Source: Elysia chlorotica
Lineage: Eukaryota; Mollusca; Gastropoda; Plakobranchidae
DNA length: 64,000 nt
Reading direction: 5' to 3'
NCBI GenBank assembly: GCA_003991915.1
Contig: RQTK01000781.1
Location: 77,998 to 141,997 of the forward strand
Positions 1 to 11,900 of the stretch are shown here, piece by piece (the first letter of the stretch is position 1; every line of letters begins with the position of its first letter). Position numbers and translations under genes: made by a program. Under the pieces are notes generated by a model. It did not search any database, was not told where the DNA came from, and was given only the letters and a program-made list of their open reading frames with translations.

Positions 1-54
<54 letters not shown>

Positions 55-96
55 TCTCTCACTCTCTACTCTCTCTCTCCCACACACACACGCATA
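1..96. repeat. (TTA)n microsatellite plus CT/CA tract
   Basis: The window opens inside a perfect TTA trinucleotide array of about 52 bases, followed by short CT and CA dinucleotide runs. The array continues beyond the left edge. Confidence 0.95.
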
Positions 97-169
97 TCTA
101 GGAGTTATCAGAAGGTCCCACCTGGGCAGTAGCCACCACCTGTGGAGCTTGAGGCACCTGGTGCGGCAC

Positions 170-180
170 AGATCAAAGGG
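170..180 (+). promoter_or_regulatory. Perfect TCF/LEF consensus site
   Basis: AGATCAAAGGG matches the optimal TCF/LEF HMG-box site (AGATCAAAGG). It lies far upstream of NOTUM, which is a known Wnt/beta-catenin target in other animals. Occupancy is inference. The support is that four perfect 10-mers occur in the first 14 kb of this window. Confidence 0.45.
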
Positions 181-493
181 CGAGCGGTGTCCACTGAGTG
201 ACCTAAGTCCACTGGTGACCACAGCGACCACTGCAGGAGGTTCAGGTAGGGGCGCGCAGTGCTGATAACACGGCTGATACTGAGTGATAGCTACAGGCGG
301 GGGTGGTCAGGAGAGGGGGCGGGGTAAGAACTACTGGGTAGCCAAGGGATGAATGGGGAAATGTACTTATGTACTTTTGATGCCTGCACTGAGTTTATGA
401 ATTGACCAGCTTGGTTCTTGAACCAATCGAAGACTGCCCGTAACAAAGATCGAGAAACCATTGCTTTTGTACATTGCTAAATGAAAAAAGGGA

Positions 494-513
494 GGGGGGG
501 GGGGGGGGGGGGG
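494..513. repeat. Poly-G run
   Basis: An uninterrupted run of about 20 G follows an A-rich stretch. Runs of this kind are prone to assembly error. Confidence 0.85.
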
Positions 514-730
514 TAGTAATAACTCCCGACGAATGATGAATGGAGTGGACGATCATGTAATGGGCTCAAGAGTTGAGCGCCCGCTTTCCCAGCTGTAGGT
601 AACAACAGTTACTGTACAACTGAGTGTACTAATACAATTAGACAACTGTAAAGCTTCCCGGTGGTGGAAAGGCGGCCTTTAGACTTGGATGGGATACAGA
701 GAGAGAGAGGGGGGGGGAGATTGTTATCGC

Positions 731-811
<81 letters not shown>

Positions 812-812
812 A
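731..812. repeat. (GTT)n microsatellite
   Basis: A GTT trinucleotide array with one GAT interruption. It produces a spurious poly-threonine frame on the minus strand, which is not a gene. Confidence 0.95.
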
Positions 813-1728
813 GTTTTTATGTTAAACTTTGCCATCCCCATGACCGCCCTGCCTAGGTCTGTTGGATTGCCACAGAATAATTCTGTGGATGTAATTGAGA
901 TGATTTTTTTTATTTCAAAACTGCTAACACATTTATTTGTGCCGCCTGTATCCAAACTTTAATATCTTTTGGAATTACACGCTCAAATAGTAGATAAGAT
1001 AAGAAAGAAAGATTCCTAAATCAATAGCTGCGAACTGACCTCTTTCAAAGACATGTTTGTTTTACAATTAATGAAAAAAACAAACTGTATAGCATCAGAG
1101 ATAAATGATCCTCTTTATAGTGAATAATTATAAACATTATTACAAAAAAGTAAGTTTATCACCAGGAAGGGCCAGAATATAAACACTCTTTACTACCAGC
1201 CTCCATGAAATTGCTAGAAAAATACCACACTTAGCTGACTTGTGTTTGTAGGGGTATATACGTAAAGATGTGTGTTTTTCTAAATAATAATTATTTATGT
1301 CGGACAGTAATAATTTCTACACATATAATTATGCAATTAGGTTTATTTTCTATTTTTTCTCCATTATAATTATGTATTGATGTTGTTAAATTAAAATATA
1401 ATGTGTATGTACGATTAAGGAGAATTTCCCTATGGGTTTACAAAGGCTTTTATTGCCTTGTCTCATCTTAAATATCTACAACCCTTCCCTTCCTTTGGAA
1501 GAAAGTGTTTTTTTTTTCTTCCTTCCTCTGTGTTTGTTTATACTAAAACATTCAGCGATTCACTGCAGAAAAGGGAAAGTAAATGATTGTTGATAAACAG
1601 ATTCTAAGCTACAAGAGGATGGGAACATCAGAGCCGTTTTGTGTGTCACTTAATTATAACATGGAAGTGAAACCGAAATCGAAATAACCATTAACTTTAG
1701 AGGTGTAAACGAAGCGGCGTCGGGGTGA
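813..1728. other. AT-rich non-coding stretch
   Basis: AT-rich sequence without a credible open frame, repeat array or recognised motif cluster. Nothing could be assigned here. Confidence 0.6.
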
Positions 1729-1734
1729 AACAAC

Positions 1735-1930
1735 ACCTGAAATGTAAATTGTCCGTTGTGCGGGGACAAGCCACCTCCCGTCAGGCACCCAGACCTGCAT
1801 CCAGCCCAGCATCTCTCCCGGCTCTGGTGTCAGCCTCTGGCAGGTCCTGGCAACTCCTGGCGCGAGATCTGAGGGAAAAGTTCCGCAGCCAGAGACTATT
1901 TTCACAGGCCTGGAACAACGGTCGCCCCAG
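1735..1930 (+). other. Possible non-coding first exon ending in a splice donor
   Basis: A GC-richer, non-repetitive segment ends in CCCCAG followed by GTGAGTATG, a strong animal 5' splice donor (GT at 1931-1932). The left edge is not defined by the sequence. No long frame starting with ATG runs into it. One reading, which is inference, is a distal 5' UTR exon of NOTUM or of a neighbouring transcript. A chance donor in a GC-rich island is the alternative. Confidence 0.3.
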
Positions 1931-2156
1931 GTGAGTATGATGTTTACCTTTGTGCGGCGGCGGCGGCGGCGGGGGCGGCAGGTGGGGGTTTGTGCTGATA
2001 ACAGGGCTTAATGTTAAAATAATTGGAACAAATGCTTGTGTATACCCCGGGTTTACATCCCGCCTGTTTACTGTGTATTTTGTGAGGCTTTTGATCTCAG
2101 TCGGCGGCCAATTCCTGAATGGAAGGAGGGGGAGATTTAGGGGGAGGGGGGGGGGG

Positions 2157-2159
<3 letters not shown>

Positions 2160-2234
<75 letters not shown>

Positions 2235-2323
2235 CAGAGATTGATGAAGGGAGTGAGATGAATGGCCATTTCTTTACACTGTATCGTGGATTCTGAGAAG
2301 AAAGAGAGAGGCAGAGAGTGAGT

Positions 2324-2361
<38 letters not shown>

Positions 2362-2393
2362 AAGAGAGAGAGATAGAGAGAGAGAGAGAGGGG
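2160..2393. repeat. (GA)n microsatellites
   Basis: Two GA dinucleotide arrays (about 2160-2235 and 2328-2390) separated by about 90 bp of unique sequence. The Arg-Glu and Leu-Ser frames across them are artefacts. Confidence 0.95.
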
Positions 2394-3348
2394 GGGGATC
2401 CTCAGTCCTAATGTAAAAATATGAGCGGCTAGTCCGTATGTACCATGATAACTGGCTTCGCTGGCTAGGGTCCTGCCCAGTGGATACAACCTACATGTGA
2501 TTCTTAAGTCTCAGATGTGAGGTAAGTTGATAGTAATGATTAAAGAATCAATTTATAGAAGAGAAGAACCAGCCACAAACTGATGTTTACCAAAACAGAT
2601 ATGATGAGGCGAAGGCTACAAGAAATGTGTCTGTCGATTGTCAAGAATTTAAACGCGCTTCTAGTGTTCCACATAACAATAACAACTAACAGACTCCATG
2701 CTGCTTTGGATTTGAATGGACGAAGGTTTCGAGTCTCCGGTTATTATTATCTTTTCAAGGCGAATGGTTGTCGTACAATGGTGTTGATCTGGTAACTGTC
2801 CAAGTAGTACTTATATTTTCTTTGGTTTTACATCTTTTGTTTTATGTATGTCCGGAACTGGATCGGCGTCTGTGATTGATTCTAATTCTTTTCCCTTCAA
2901 CAATAAAGACACGCCATCACAAATAAAGCATGCGATTCCATAAAACTGAAACCCGATGTCTCATTCTACCGCTCATCATAAAATTATTTGTTTGTGAAAA
3001 TACGCGAAGAAACAATACCAAACAAGTTGAAACAATTCACCAGTACGTGTTTTCTGAGTATTCGGCGACTTTCATGGATCTGATAAGGACATGATACGTC
3101 AAGAAAAGTGTGTCCATTGTTACTGGGTTCCAAATAACGCTTCTGGGATGAAATGCTGTCTGGCTACATGGGCAGTTTGTTTGGAGTCATGCCACTCTAG
3201 TACTCACACCCCCGACACATACAGTTGTTTGACCAAACTGAGTCCTCAGAGAGCAATGCCAGGAACTTATGAAGCTATCAAAGTACATGAAACAAAAATA
3301 ACGGTTTAATCTGTGCTTACTTTCAGCTACAGTGTTTCAAGTCTACCA

Positions 3349-3352
<4 letters not shown>

Positions 3353-3426
<74 letters not shown>
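3353..3426. repeat. (CT)n microsatellite
   Basis: A perfect CT dinucleotide array. Immediately downstream is a GC-rich unique segment (3430-3650) that contains a TCF/LEF site. Confidence 0.95.
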
Positions 3427-3428
<2 letters not shown>

Positions 3429-3543
3429 GATGCGCCTATTGGTAGAAGCCCAGCCCCACCACCTCGCACTGACTTGGCGTATCGCCCTGGTGGTGTACCT
3501 GGTTATCTGATCCAAGGGCCTATCAGCAGCCGGCCAGTTCTCT

Positions 3544-3553
3544 CCCTTTGATC
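3544..3553 (-). promoter_or_regulatory. Perfect TCF/LEF consensus site
   Basis: CCTTTGATCT is the exact reverse complement of the optimal AGATCAAAGG site. It sits in a GC-rich, non-repetitive island (3430-3650) flanked by simple repeats, the kind of setting expected for a preserved regulatory element. Function is inferred. Confidence 0.45.
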
Positions 3554-5087
3554 TCAGTTCGTTAATCGGCAGCCCGGGCTTAATCTCTAACTGGGCCAGA
3601 TTAGGGGCGGGCGAGGGGCGAGCCTGTTGGCCTGATAGATCTAGATCTAGGTGTTCTGCAACCTCTCTGTGAATCCAGCTTTGGGATCATTTTGTGTGTG
3701 TGTGTGTGTGTGTGTGGGAGGGGGCGGGGGAGATACTGGGCCGCTAGTTAACTCATGAGTTTTATTCGCGTAGACTTCCAGATTCATGTACAGAGATGCA
3801 AATCCGGGGGAATGGTTATGGCTGTAATAAAATACTTATGGGACGGTGGGTTACAATGATAATTAAAATAGTGATTGTTCTTGTTACAAGAGCCATGATA
3901 ATAGTGGGAAAGCGTAATACATGTACCCACAGTTAAAAAAAATACAACCCTACCAGATGCACTTATTGTCTCTATCTCTCCTCCCCCCTCCCCCTTAGAA
4001 ATGTTTAAACCTTATCTTACCCGTCCCTCTAGCGCAGAAGGGAAGGTGTGTCTTATCTGCCTCCCTTTATCCACCATTTCAACTTTAAAATCTCCAAAAT
4101 TAGGCACCCCTACATTAGAGGGTCAGCCTTGTAGTAGTAGAATGGACTAGAATAGGATCTACATCTAATTTTTTATGTCTTGCCTTCATTCTGTCACTCA
4201 TGCCGCTTGTCGCCGTATAGGATCCCGTAGGCACTAGAAGATGATAAACACTCTCTGTCCACCTCCTCTCTATAGAGATCCTGGGGGGGGGGGGGGGGGA
4301 AGGGGGTGACGAGGCGCATGGGCACGCAAGTTTAGACGAAGATCTAGGCTAAAATTTGCGTGAATAAAAGACGTTAGTTTATTCAATGAGAAATATCAAA
4401 AGAACACCATTCTGTTATGTTTGATGCATCGAATATAATTTAAGAGACTAGAGATGACTTCGACAGCTTGCTGTATGCAAACTCATCGCTTAATTATTTT
4501 TTAATTGAGTTGAGAGGTTTTCAAGATGGCTGCCGAATTGGTGCGTTTGTTGTAGTGCGCTGATTTGCTACGTTATTGTCTTAACGTCTGTACGACAGGG
4601 TTTTTCCAAATCAGCGATTAAGACGAACTTAGTAAGTGAAGGTACCGGTTGCATCAAACTTAGCGCGCTGAGAGCTTCTTGTGATAGAACTTTCTAAGCT
4701 AACTCAGAGTTGCATACGGGCCCTGGACCTAAATCTTGTCAGCAGTCCTGTTAAGTTTAGCGCCGAGTGCCACTACATATATATCAACATTTGGACGAGA
4801 ATGCTCTGGGCTGTTAACATTAAAACGAAGAACAGAACTCTCCAGGAGGAGGTCTGTTGTTCTGCGCTTTGTGTCTCCTGGTTTTACAGTCAGGTGCAAT
4901 ACGGCAACGACCCAGAAGACATTGCCGTGTTGAACTTATTGGACAAGACTGCCAGGCGCCTTGGCTGCTTTAAACATCGAACAGACACAGTATTTTTACG
5001 TGGCCTCAGCCAACGAAGTGCCCGTACATATCATAGGCCACCCTGGATGCTCTAATCCGATGAACTGCCGTTACATGTCTTCGATGC
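3554..5087. other. Non-coding stretch with small repeats
   Basis: Contains a short GT array (about 3694-3715), a G run (about 4281-4298) and otherwise unremarkable sequence. A 124-codon frame at 4681-5055 has no recognisable domain, no coding signature and no splice context, so I do not call it a gene. An AAGATGGCTGCC box near 4524 resembles the YY1 motif but stands alone. Confidence 0.5.
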
Positions 5088-5725
5088 CCCCATCCAATAC
5101 AAAGCCATTACTCGTTATGGCTGCCCCCATCCAATACAAAGCCATTACTTGCCATGGCTGCCCTCATACAATGAACAGTCAGTTTATGTCGTGAGCCGTC
5201 AAAAGACAAAAAGGCTTTCCAATGTTGCCAAAAGGCACGTGATTTATCCAGTGTTGCCAAAAGACATAATTTTGTGCACTTTTCAATCTTCAACCCCAAA
5301 AGAAAACAAAACACCTGTATTCACAAATGTTGCCAAAATACACATGTACCCATTAATGTTGCCACAGACATGTATACTCTGCAAAGTTGTCAAAAGACAG
5401 AATGATGTAGCCACTAATGGTTTAAAACAAGCACTTGCACATGCACTACTAACCATTGTTACCAAAAGCCACTTGTGATCATCAAGGTCTCCACTAATGT
5501 TTTCAAAAAAACACTTGAACACTTGTACTCACCAATGACACCAAAAGACATCTATGCCCACCAATATTGCAAAAGACACCTGTACTCACCAATATTGCCA
5601 AAAGACACTTTTACTCACCATCAGATAAATGTGCTCAAGTTTTGTTTGTTTGGTCTCCATGTAAAAGATGTACTGTGTTATTATTTTGACAATGTAGTAT
5701 TTACAGTTGCCAAAAGATATGATAA
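5088..5725. repeat. Degenerate short tandem repeats with a TTGCCAAAAGACA core
   Basis: Two to three copies of a unit containing CCCATCCAATACAAAGCC lie at about 5088-5165. They are followed by about ten diverged copies of a motif centred on TGTTGCCAAAAGACA with TACTCACCAAT spacers, to about 5715. The frames across it inherit the repeat and do not look like protein. The reverse complement of the core resembles the motif repeated at 22853-23060. Confidence 0.7.
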
Positions 5726-6460
5726 TGGAATACCCAGACATTGTATTCAATAATTTCCTGTATAACAGGACTGCTGTAATTTTTTATACATAGACTTTTA
5801 CAACTTTTCAACGTCAAGTCTCCTATACTGTTTGAAACAATTAAGAATCCTCCATTTTATACCGTTCAATTATATCTATTTTATATTGTTTCCCAGAGGA
5901 CATCTAGTACAATGCACCTTCGCACGTTCCTTATATTTTACTTTCAATTATATATTGTCACACATTTTGACAATGTAATTCTGGCAACCAACGATAACTA
6001 AAATCTGTGTGTCAAGTTATGATTGCAATAACTTGAAAAGTAAATAATATTTGATAGGTTTTTGCTGATTTTTTGTTGTTTAAGAATCTCACACAAAATC
6101 GTGATCACCCGATGAGATTGGGAGTTTTTGACAATTTGCTTGCCAATCCCAGCACTATCGACGTATGTTCATGGAGTTGACAATTCCGGGACCTAGTTCA
6201 AATCTAGGCGTAAGCAAAATATTGTTAGAATAATGAGTAAACGTGTGCGTTTTGATGTAAAGTTGTCAGTTGTCTGCATCTCCGACTCTTCCTGTGGAAG
6301 GACCTGTCTCAGGTGATACTCGCACCAGCAGAAGCAGAACCAGGGCCCCGTCACGCCCCCTACATTATTGATAATAACTAGCTGTCTCGGCCGCCCTTCC
6401 TAGAGGGTGCTAGGGGGCGCTAAGGGGCGCTGGCTCTCGGTACAGCCCTCAGGACACGGC
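5726..6460. other. Non-coding stretch
   Basis: Mostly AT-rich sequence turning GC-rich from about 6280. No gene, tandem array or splice-flanked block could be supported. Confidence 0.5.
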
Positions 6461-6560
6461 GAATCAAAGGCCCGCCCTGACAGACCAGGCGCTTTCAAAG
6501 ACAAAACGTCGGCGGCGTAATCTAACATCAAAGCGTCGCCTGCCCCTCAACATCAAAGCA
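6461..6560 (+). promoter_or_regulatory. Cluster of TCF/LEF core sites
   Basis: Three ATCAAAG cores lie within 100 bp in a GC-rich unique segment: GAATCAAAGG at 6461, ACATCAAAGC at 6525 and CATCAAAGC at 6551. A GC-rich GGCGGCG box near 6511 resembles the helper motif used by C-clamp TCFs. A Wnt-response element is a reasonable reading, given the NOTUM gene downstream. It is untested. Confidence 0.4.
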
Positions 6561-6631
6561 ACAAGCAGCCTTTTAGATTGGCTCGTTTACAATTTTTGAC
6601 GCCCTCAAAAAAGCGTCAATCTCTAACCTGT

Positions 6632-6751
<120 letters not shown>

Positions 6752-6897
6752 CTGTTTTCAAGTATGCGTTTCAAAACTGAAGGTGTATCCAGATTTGACA
6801 TCTGCCGAGCCTTTCAAATCCAGAAGTGTGAGACTCAATGGAAAGGGAAAAAGACAAAATGTCTTTTCAGTCACATGGGTCTCAGCTCAAGCCCTCA

Positions 6898-6907
6898 CCT
6901 TTGATCT
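6898..6907 (-). promoter_or_regulatory. Perfect TCF/LEF consensus site
   Basis: CCTTTGATCT, the exact optimal TCF/LEF site on the minus strand, lies about 150 bp beyond the GA array and about 340 bp from the three-core cluster at 6461-6560. Confidence 0.45.
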
Positions 6908-7360
6908 TCGTGTGAACAAAAACCTCAGTTCAAATCCTTTATTTTCACACGGATATTTTGTTCCACTTGTTGTCGCACCGGTTTGATCTATGGTTATATA
7001 TTCAGAAGAATTCGCCTCTGCCGAGGGCAAAGGTGTAACATTGTCCCATATAAAATTAGCCCCTTCGCTCTTTTCAGTCTGCGCTTTGCCATTGGATTCC
7101 TTCATCACCAGTTAGGATGCGACGCAAGCTGCTGTAAAAAAAAAACAAACAAAAAAAACACACGCATGGATAGTTTTTATATTATCTAGATACATGTGTA
7201 TATCTTTTCGTAGAGAGCCCTTTTGAAACAAGGTAAAAGCGCAACCAACTGATCTTTCCGGCGCCGCTTGCAAAATGTAACCCGCTAGGTCGCCTCCAAT
7301 GTTCTCAAGAAAATCCTGTCAGACTAAAAGAAATAGGCCTCCTATTGCCCATGGCAACCT

Positions 7361-7475
7361 ACTGGTTGGTGTGGTGATCGGCTGAGGCTAGAGTTCTGGT
7401 GTCACCGCACTTTGTTTTTATGACAGCACGTAAAATTGTCAGAGGTTGAACTCGGGACCAGTTGCTGCATTGGAG
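7361..7475 (+). mobile_element. Fragment of a tRNA-derived SINE (body)
   Basis: Shares the body motif seen in the full SINE at 47434-47693: CTGGTTGGTGTGGTGATCGG, then GGCTGAGG, then a GACAGCACGTAAAATTGTCAG-type block. The tRNA-like head is missing, so this is a truncated and diverged copy. Confidence 0.6.
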
Positions 7476-9300
7476 CATTTTTCACCTGCAAATGATAAAA
7501 TGAGAACATAATTTTTAACTAGTTGGGAACCCACGAAATTGTGGGGAGGCTAAAGTTGTACTGTCTTACATTTTATAGAAAATGTTTGCTTTCAGAACTT
7601 TTGTTATTAAAAAAATCCGCTATGCCGATGGGGAGCTGAGTGAACACATCTTTGGTCAAGGGATCCTATGTTTATTACATTTTGGAAATAATTAATGTTT
7701 TAGAATAAAGCTAATCGTTGATCTGGTATCGGTTGAGGCGGTGCGGCTGGGCCATTATCATAAGATCTAGATCTAGATTTATCGCCGATAGATTCTTGAC
7801 GTTTTCGATTCTTGTCGTTTTCGTTTTGCGTTCTTTGTTTTTTTACCCAAGTTGCTTTTAGCAGGAGTGGGCGTGGTTAAACTATAGATGGCTTCCTTTT
7901 ATCCCATCCGGATATGGCCACCTTCTACCATTGTAAGCTGTGACGCTGGACAGAAAATAGATAATAGATCCTCTATGGCGGGGGTATGGTCCAATCTCAC
8001 ACCTCCTGCTCGACAGTCTCAGAGCACTGGCAACTGAGGCAATAACACTGAAAAGCCATCTCGTCCCCTCAGCGCGGGGATTCAAACTCTGACCACAGAG
8101 CCTCAGCCTGTAGAACGCGCGACTTCTCTGGAGTGCGGCTCTCAAGACTCTGGCGGCAACTTCAAACGATCTTGGCGGAAGTTTGGCACAGTTCGAGCCC
8201 TTTGATGCTGCCACAATATACCTGTCTCCGAGCAAACAGCGGACCTGTGAGCGTGACAGCGTGTCAGTCTGTGTCTCTCAGTGCCAGATGGGCAGTATGG
8301 GTGGGCGGAGCCTGGCACACTTTGCGATACACTCGAGTGACTTGACCATAACAGGTGACGTAATCACACTGACAGGAATGAAGCATATATTACTAACAAC
8401 TGGTATATATACATCTATGGAATGAAGTTTTCTCCTGGCTCAGAGGCCAGAAGTATGACATTGTCTCCGGCGCCGATTCCCCAACCAATGGTCCTTGGTC
8501 TTGGTTTTACTGTGGGCCCCTCTCGCGCAAGGCCTCTGGTTTTGGATCTAAGAAACGATTGGTGAAGGCGAACTGGCACAGGTGCAAGAGCTGTGCCGAC
8601 CTGCCAATAGGGATGAACACATGTACTTGGTTCAAGCTCACGATAGGACACAATTTAATTGTCGTATTTCGCACACACTCCCCTCTACGGTGCTGGTTGG
8701 GTCAGTATCAATAGAATGCAACCAGTTGAATCGGGCCACCTGGAGCCGTATTCATGAGCGGTTGTAAGCTGGGCCTAAAAAACTGACGTGATTGGTACAA
8801 CATTTTTGACATAGACAATGCCGATATTCATGGCAAGTTTTTGTTGTAGACCAGCTACGTCTAAACAAGGAAGGAAAGTCTGAAAATGTAGACCCATTTT
8901 GAAATTTAATGGAACTAACTTTAAAATTAAGTACCAAAACTCAAATATATTATTAATTTCTTTATTCATATGAACTACCGGGTGGAACCTTTCCTTTGAT
9001 CCACTTTTTTAATGTAGATCTACATTATGAAAAATCATAAAAATGCGTCAGTGCACCATAAAGTGTGCCGAAATGGTAAAATTAAACTATCAAACAACTT
9101 AAATCTTACTAAAACAACACAGAAATGTAATTATAATTAGTTTTAGCATATTTTGTCGCAGGCCCACTTTGTCAACCGTATTAATTGTCAGTCACAGCAT
9201 TATAAACAGAAACAGACAAGTTCCTGTAGCTTCACACGCTTGATCAACAAAACACATTCTTATGATATTTCGTGTAAGTTCTCACCATTTAAAGATTTTC
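7476..9300. other. Non-coding stretch
   Basis: Mixed-composition sequence with scattered short frames that have no recognisable domain. An 8990-9002 CCTTTGATCC is a near-perfect TCF/LEF site. Nothing else could be assigned. Confidence 0.5.
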
Positions 9301-9301
9301 T

Positions 9302-9348
9302 ACAACAACAACAACAACAACTGCTACTGCTACTATTACTACTACTAT

Positions 9349-9424
<76 letters not shown>
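9302..9424. repeat. (CAA)n and (TAC)n microsatellite
   Basis: A short CAA run followed by a TAC/CTA array of about 95 bp. The poly-Leu and poly-Tyr frames are translation artefacts. Confidence 0.95.
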
Positions 9425-9451
9425 GCCGCCGCCATGAAATTCAATAAAAGA

Positions 9452-9693
9452 AACAATAATAATAAACAGGCGAAAATGTGGTATTATCTTTTTATATTGA
9501 TCATTGTGTATTTAGGTTAAGCACACTGGTCTTCGCCTTGGCAAGGCGATGGGTGCCGAGGAGAAGGTGCGGGTTCGATCCCCGTCCGTGTCATTTGTCT
9601 TAAAAAATGTGTCTTTGTCTAGGCAACAACAACAATAATAATAAACAGGCGAAAATGTGGTATTATCTTTTTATATTTATCATTGTGTATTTT
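9452..9693 (+). mobile_element. tRNA-like SINE head flanked by a 62-bp direct repeat
   Basis: A block of about 62 bp (9452-9513) recurs almost exactly at 9630-9693. It contains AATAAACAGGCGAAAATGTG. Between the copies, 9521-9592 has a tRNA-like layout: an A-box-like TGGTCTTCGCC and a B-box GGTTCGATCCC with a short T-arm hairpin. The 5' and 3' ends do not form a proper acceptor stem, so this is a tRNA-derived element and not a working tRNA. The flanking repeat is longer than a usual target-site duplication and may reflect local tandem duplication. Confidence 0.55.
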
Positions 9694-9959
9694 GCTATGT
9701 GAATGAGAACGAAGAGGGTCACCGCAGATTATGTAGTGCATGTACTCCGGACTCTCATAGGCGATTTAGTGAAAACCATCAGTAAACATTTCTTTTAGTC
9801 TCTCATGTCATTCTTCACACATTCCAAGATGCATCAGGTATAATTCCGACAAAACTGTAAATCCGCCCCTATCCCCCTGCTCCTGTCCACATCCCCTCAG
9901 CGCCCCCTCCCCTCTACAGTTCTCAGGCTATCTCCTCCCCCTCCCTCCCCCGAGTCGGA

Positions 9960-10329
9960 CGATTTTACCTGGTGGCTCTATCAAGGTGCGCGGAGTGACG
10001 GCGGCAAAGTCACTTTGAAGTTGGCGGCTCCACCAAAGATCACAGGGAACAGTTGATCCCACGTGATCGTCGAGTGCTTGTTGAGAGGGTTGGGGGGGGG
10101 GGAGGGGGGATCAGGTACCGTAGTCTTCTCCCGCGAGGAGAGGTTGTGTCGCGATACAGAGCGGTTATCTCACGAGTCACGACTGTTCCCCCACGCCGAG
10201 CGCAACCAGTGCACCCTCGCCATCCTCTCGCCATCCCGCCTCCCGCCTAGCACCCCCGGCCCGAGTGGACTCACCCTCGCCTGTCAGTGTCAGACTGTCA
10301 GTAGCCCACTGTCACTCGTCGCTGACCCA
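9960..10329 (+). promoter_or_regulatory. GC-rich island with terminal splice donor; candidate promoter and first exon
   Basis: A CpG-containing GC-rich block, unlike its AT-rich flanks, ends with CCCA followed by GTGAGTTG (GT at 10330-10331), a good donor. No start codon opens a convincing protein. Together with the downstream blocks at 11720-11900 and 16002-16145, this could be the transcription start region and untranslated first exon of NOTUM. That is inference. No TATA box is evident. Confidence 0.35.
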
Positions 10330-10330
10330 G

Positions 10331-11035
10331 TGAGTTGTGCCGTTTGGTCCTCTGCTCAAGACATGTGCGCCAACCTCGCTAATTCTTGGATTTACGAAAT
10401 CAACACTCGATTTATTACTCATTCAGTTATTGCAACTGAAAAAGTCTGCTGACATAAAACAAGATCAAATTCATCCCTAGATTATAGATTTTGTCTGAAT
10501 GTTTTCTTATTGTAATTTTTAAAAATGTTTTACCGTGATCAAACCATTTGTTGTAATCTATTATAATTACTTTTATGTTGGATCAACGAGGAGTTTTTTG
10601 TTGAAAAAAAGTACTATAAAGTAAAAGCAAGGAAACGTGCACAACCCAGATTCGAGATTTAGATCTAGTTCTAGAGTCTGTGGTGATGGATGAGGATAAA
10701 AGTACATCTGTATGTCAATAAATAAAGAGGTATTTCGGTGGACTCTATAGACTGTGAGGTACAGATAACTCGTACCGAGTCTCGGGCGTCAACTTTGAGT
10801 ATAACTTTAAGTTCACTCACTCCAATACCGGACTAAAGAATCGTCTTGTAGTTGCACCCAGAGGACAGTTCCAAAACTAAAACAAGAGGAAAGTTCGTCT
10901 CGCAGGTTAGTTCAATTTACCAAATCTAGAACTAGGCTGTACGTCAAATGAGTATGATGTTGGTAGCAAAAGGTCGTTATTTGTCTCTTTTTATCCGTAA
11001 ATCTTTGTCTTTGCTCCGGCCTGTCTGTAGGGTAT
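10331..11035. other. Non-coding stretch
   Basis: AT-leaning sequence with no supported gene or repeat array, presumably intronic if the upstream island is a first exon. Confidence 0.4.
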
Positions 11036-11039
11036 TGCT

Positions 11040-11164
11040 GCATTCCTCTGTATCGACCCTTCCCCCACCCCTCCCTCTATCTCTCTCTCCCTCCCTCCCT
11101 CTCTCCTCTCTCTCTCTCTCTCCCTCTCTTTCTCCATCTCTCTCCCCACCTCTCTCTCTCTTTA

Positions 11165-11250
<86 letters not shown>

Positions 11251-11340
11251 ATAACTTTCTTCCATTTCTCCCCACCTCGTCTTTCTTTGTCTCTCTCTCT
11301 CTGTCTCTCTCCCTCTCTCTCCCTCTCTCTCACACACACA
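11040..11340. repeat. (CT)n-rich pyrimidine tract
   Basis: A CT dinucleotide array with CCCT and TTTC interruptions and a short CACACA end. The long Ser/Leu frame across it is an artefact. Confidence 0.95.
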
Positions 11341-11719
11341 CCTTCAAACAAATATTCTAGCTTTACCCGTGTCTCTACTTTTTTATCTCATAATATGAAT
11401 GGACGTTGAGGGACAAATGAGCGCTCCTGTCAATGTGAAGTTACATTAGAAGATTAAACTCAATTAGCCAGAGATTCCACTCTAATCTAGAGAGTTGGGA
11501 GAAATCCGTTGGTGCCATTCTTTTGTAATTTTGTTTGTTTGTTGTTTTTTCTATTGTTTGTGTGTGTGTGTGTGTGTTTGTGCTGATTTGGTCAACATTT
11601 GAAACCTCCGAATCTAACGGTTTTAGTTCCAGATAAATCTAAATGGCCACGACCATCTAAACAGTCGTAAAAACTCGTAGCCACTACATTTCTTAACCTT
11701 GCCCTTTCTTTCCCCTCAG

Positions 11720-11900
11720 GATCTCATGCCAGCGAATGTAGATTGTGAATCTGAAGGATGTTACAAGGACCAGGACCTCCTAGGACTGCCCACCCCAGGA
11801 CTGACGCCACTGGACTGTAGCTGTAATACACTCCCCTCAGACACCATGACGTCCTGCGCACTGTCAACATGAGCAGACCAGCGCCCGAATCATCCTGTGG
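11720..11900 (+). other. Candidate 5' UTR exon, probably of NOTUM
   Basis: A 181-bp non-repetitive block is bounded by a strong acceptor (pyrimidine-rich CCCTTTCTTTCCCCTCAG ending at 11719) and a strong donor (GTGAGTAC at 11901). It contains short upstream ATGs but no long open frame, as expected of a leader exon. It lies on the same strand as NOTUM, whose first coding exon needs an upstream exon. RNA evidence is lacking, so an exon of another transcript remains possible. Confidence 0.45.

Noticed and set aside
4523..4535. YY1-like AAGATGGCTGCC as a transcription start marker
   Set aside because: A single motif without a GC island, donor or other promoter signal.
4681..5055. 124-codon open frame
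   Set aside because: No recognisable domain, no clear splice or promoter context, and its end runs toward a tandem repeat. Length is within chance for this window.
9521..9592. Possible tRNA gene
   Set aside because: A and B boxes and a T-arm are present, but the ends do not pair into an acceptor stem. A SINE head is the better reading. The same holds for 12165-12262, 17838-17925, 18255-18338 and 62010-62120.
11077..11409. Long Ser/Leu and Arg/Glu frames over dinucleotide arrays (here and at many other CT/GA arrays)
   Set aside because: Any CT or GA array is open in all frames; none has a flanking domain or splice context.
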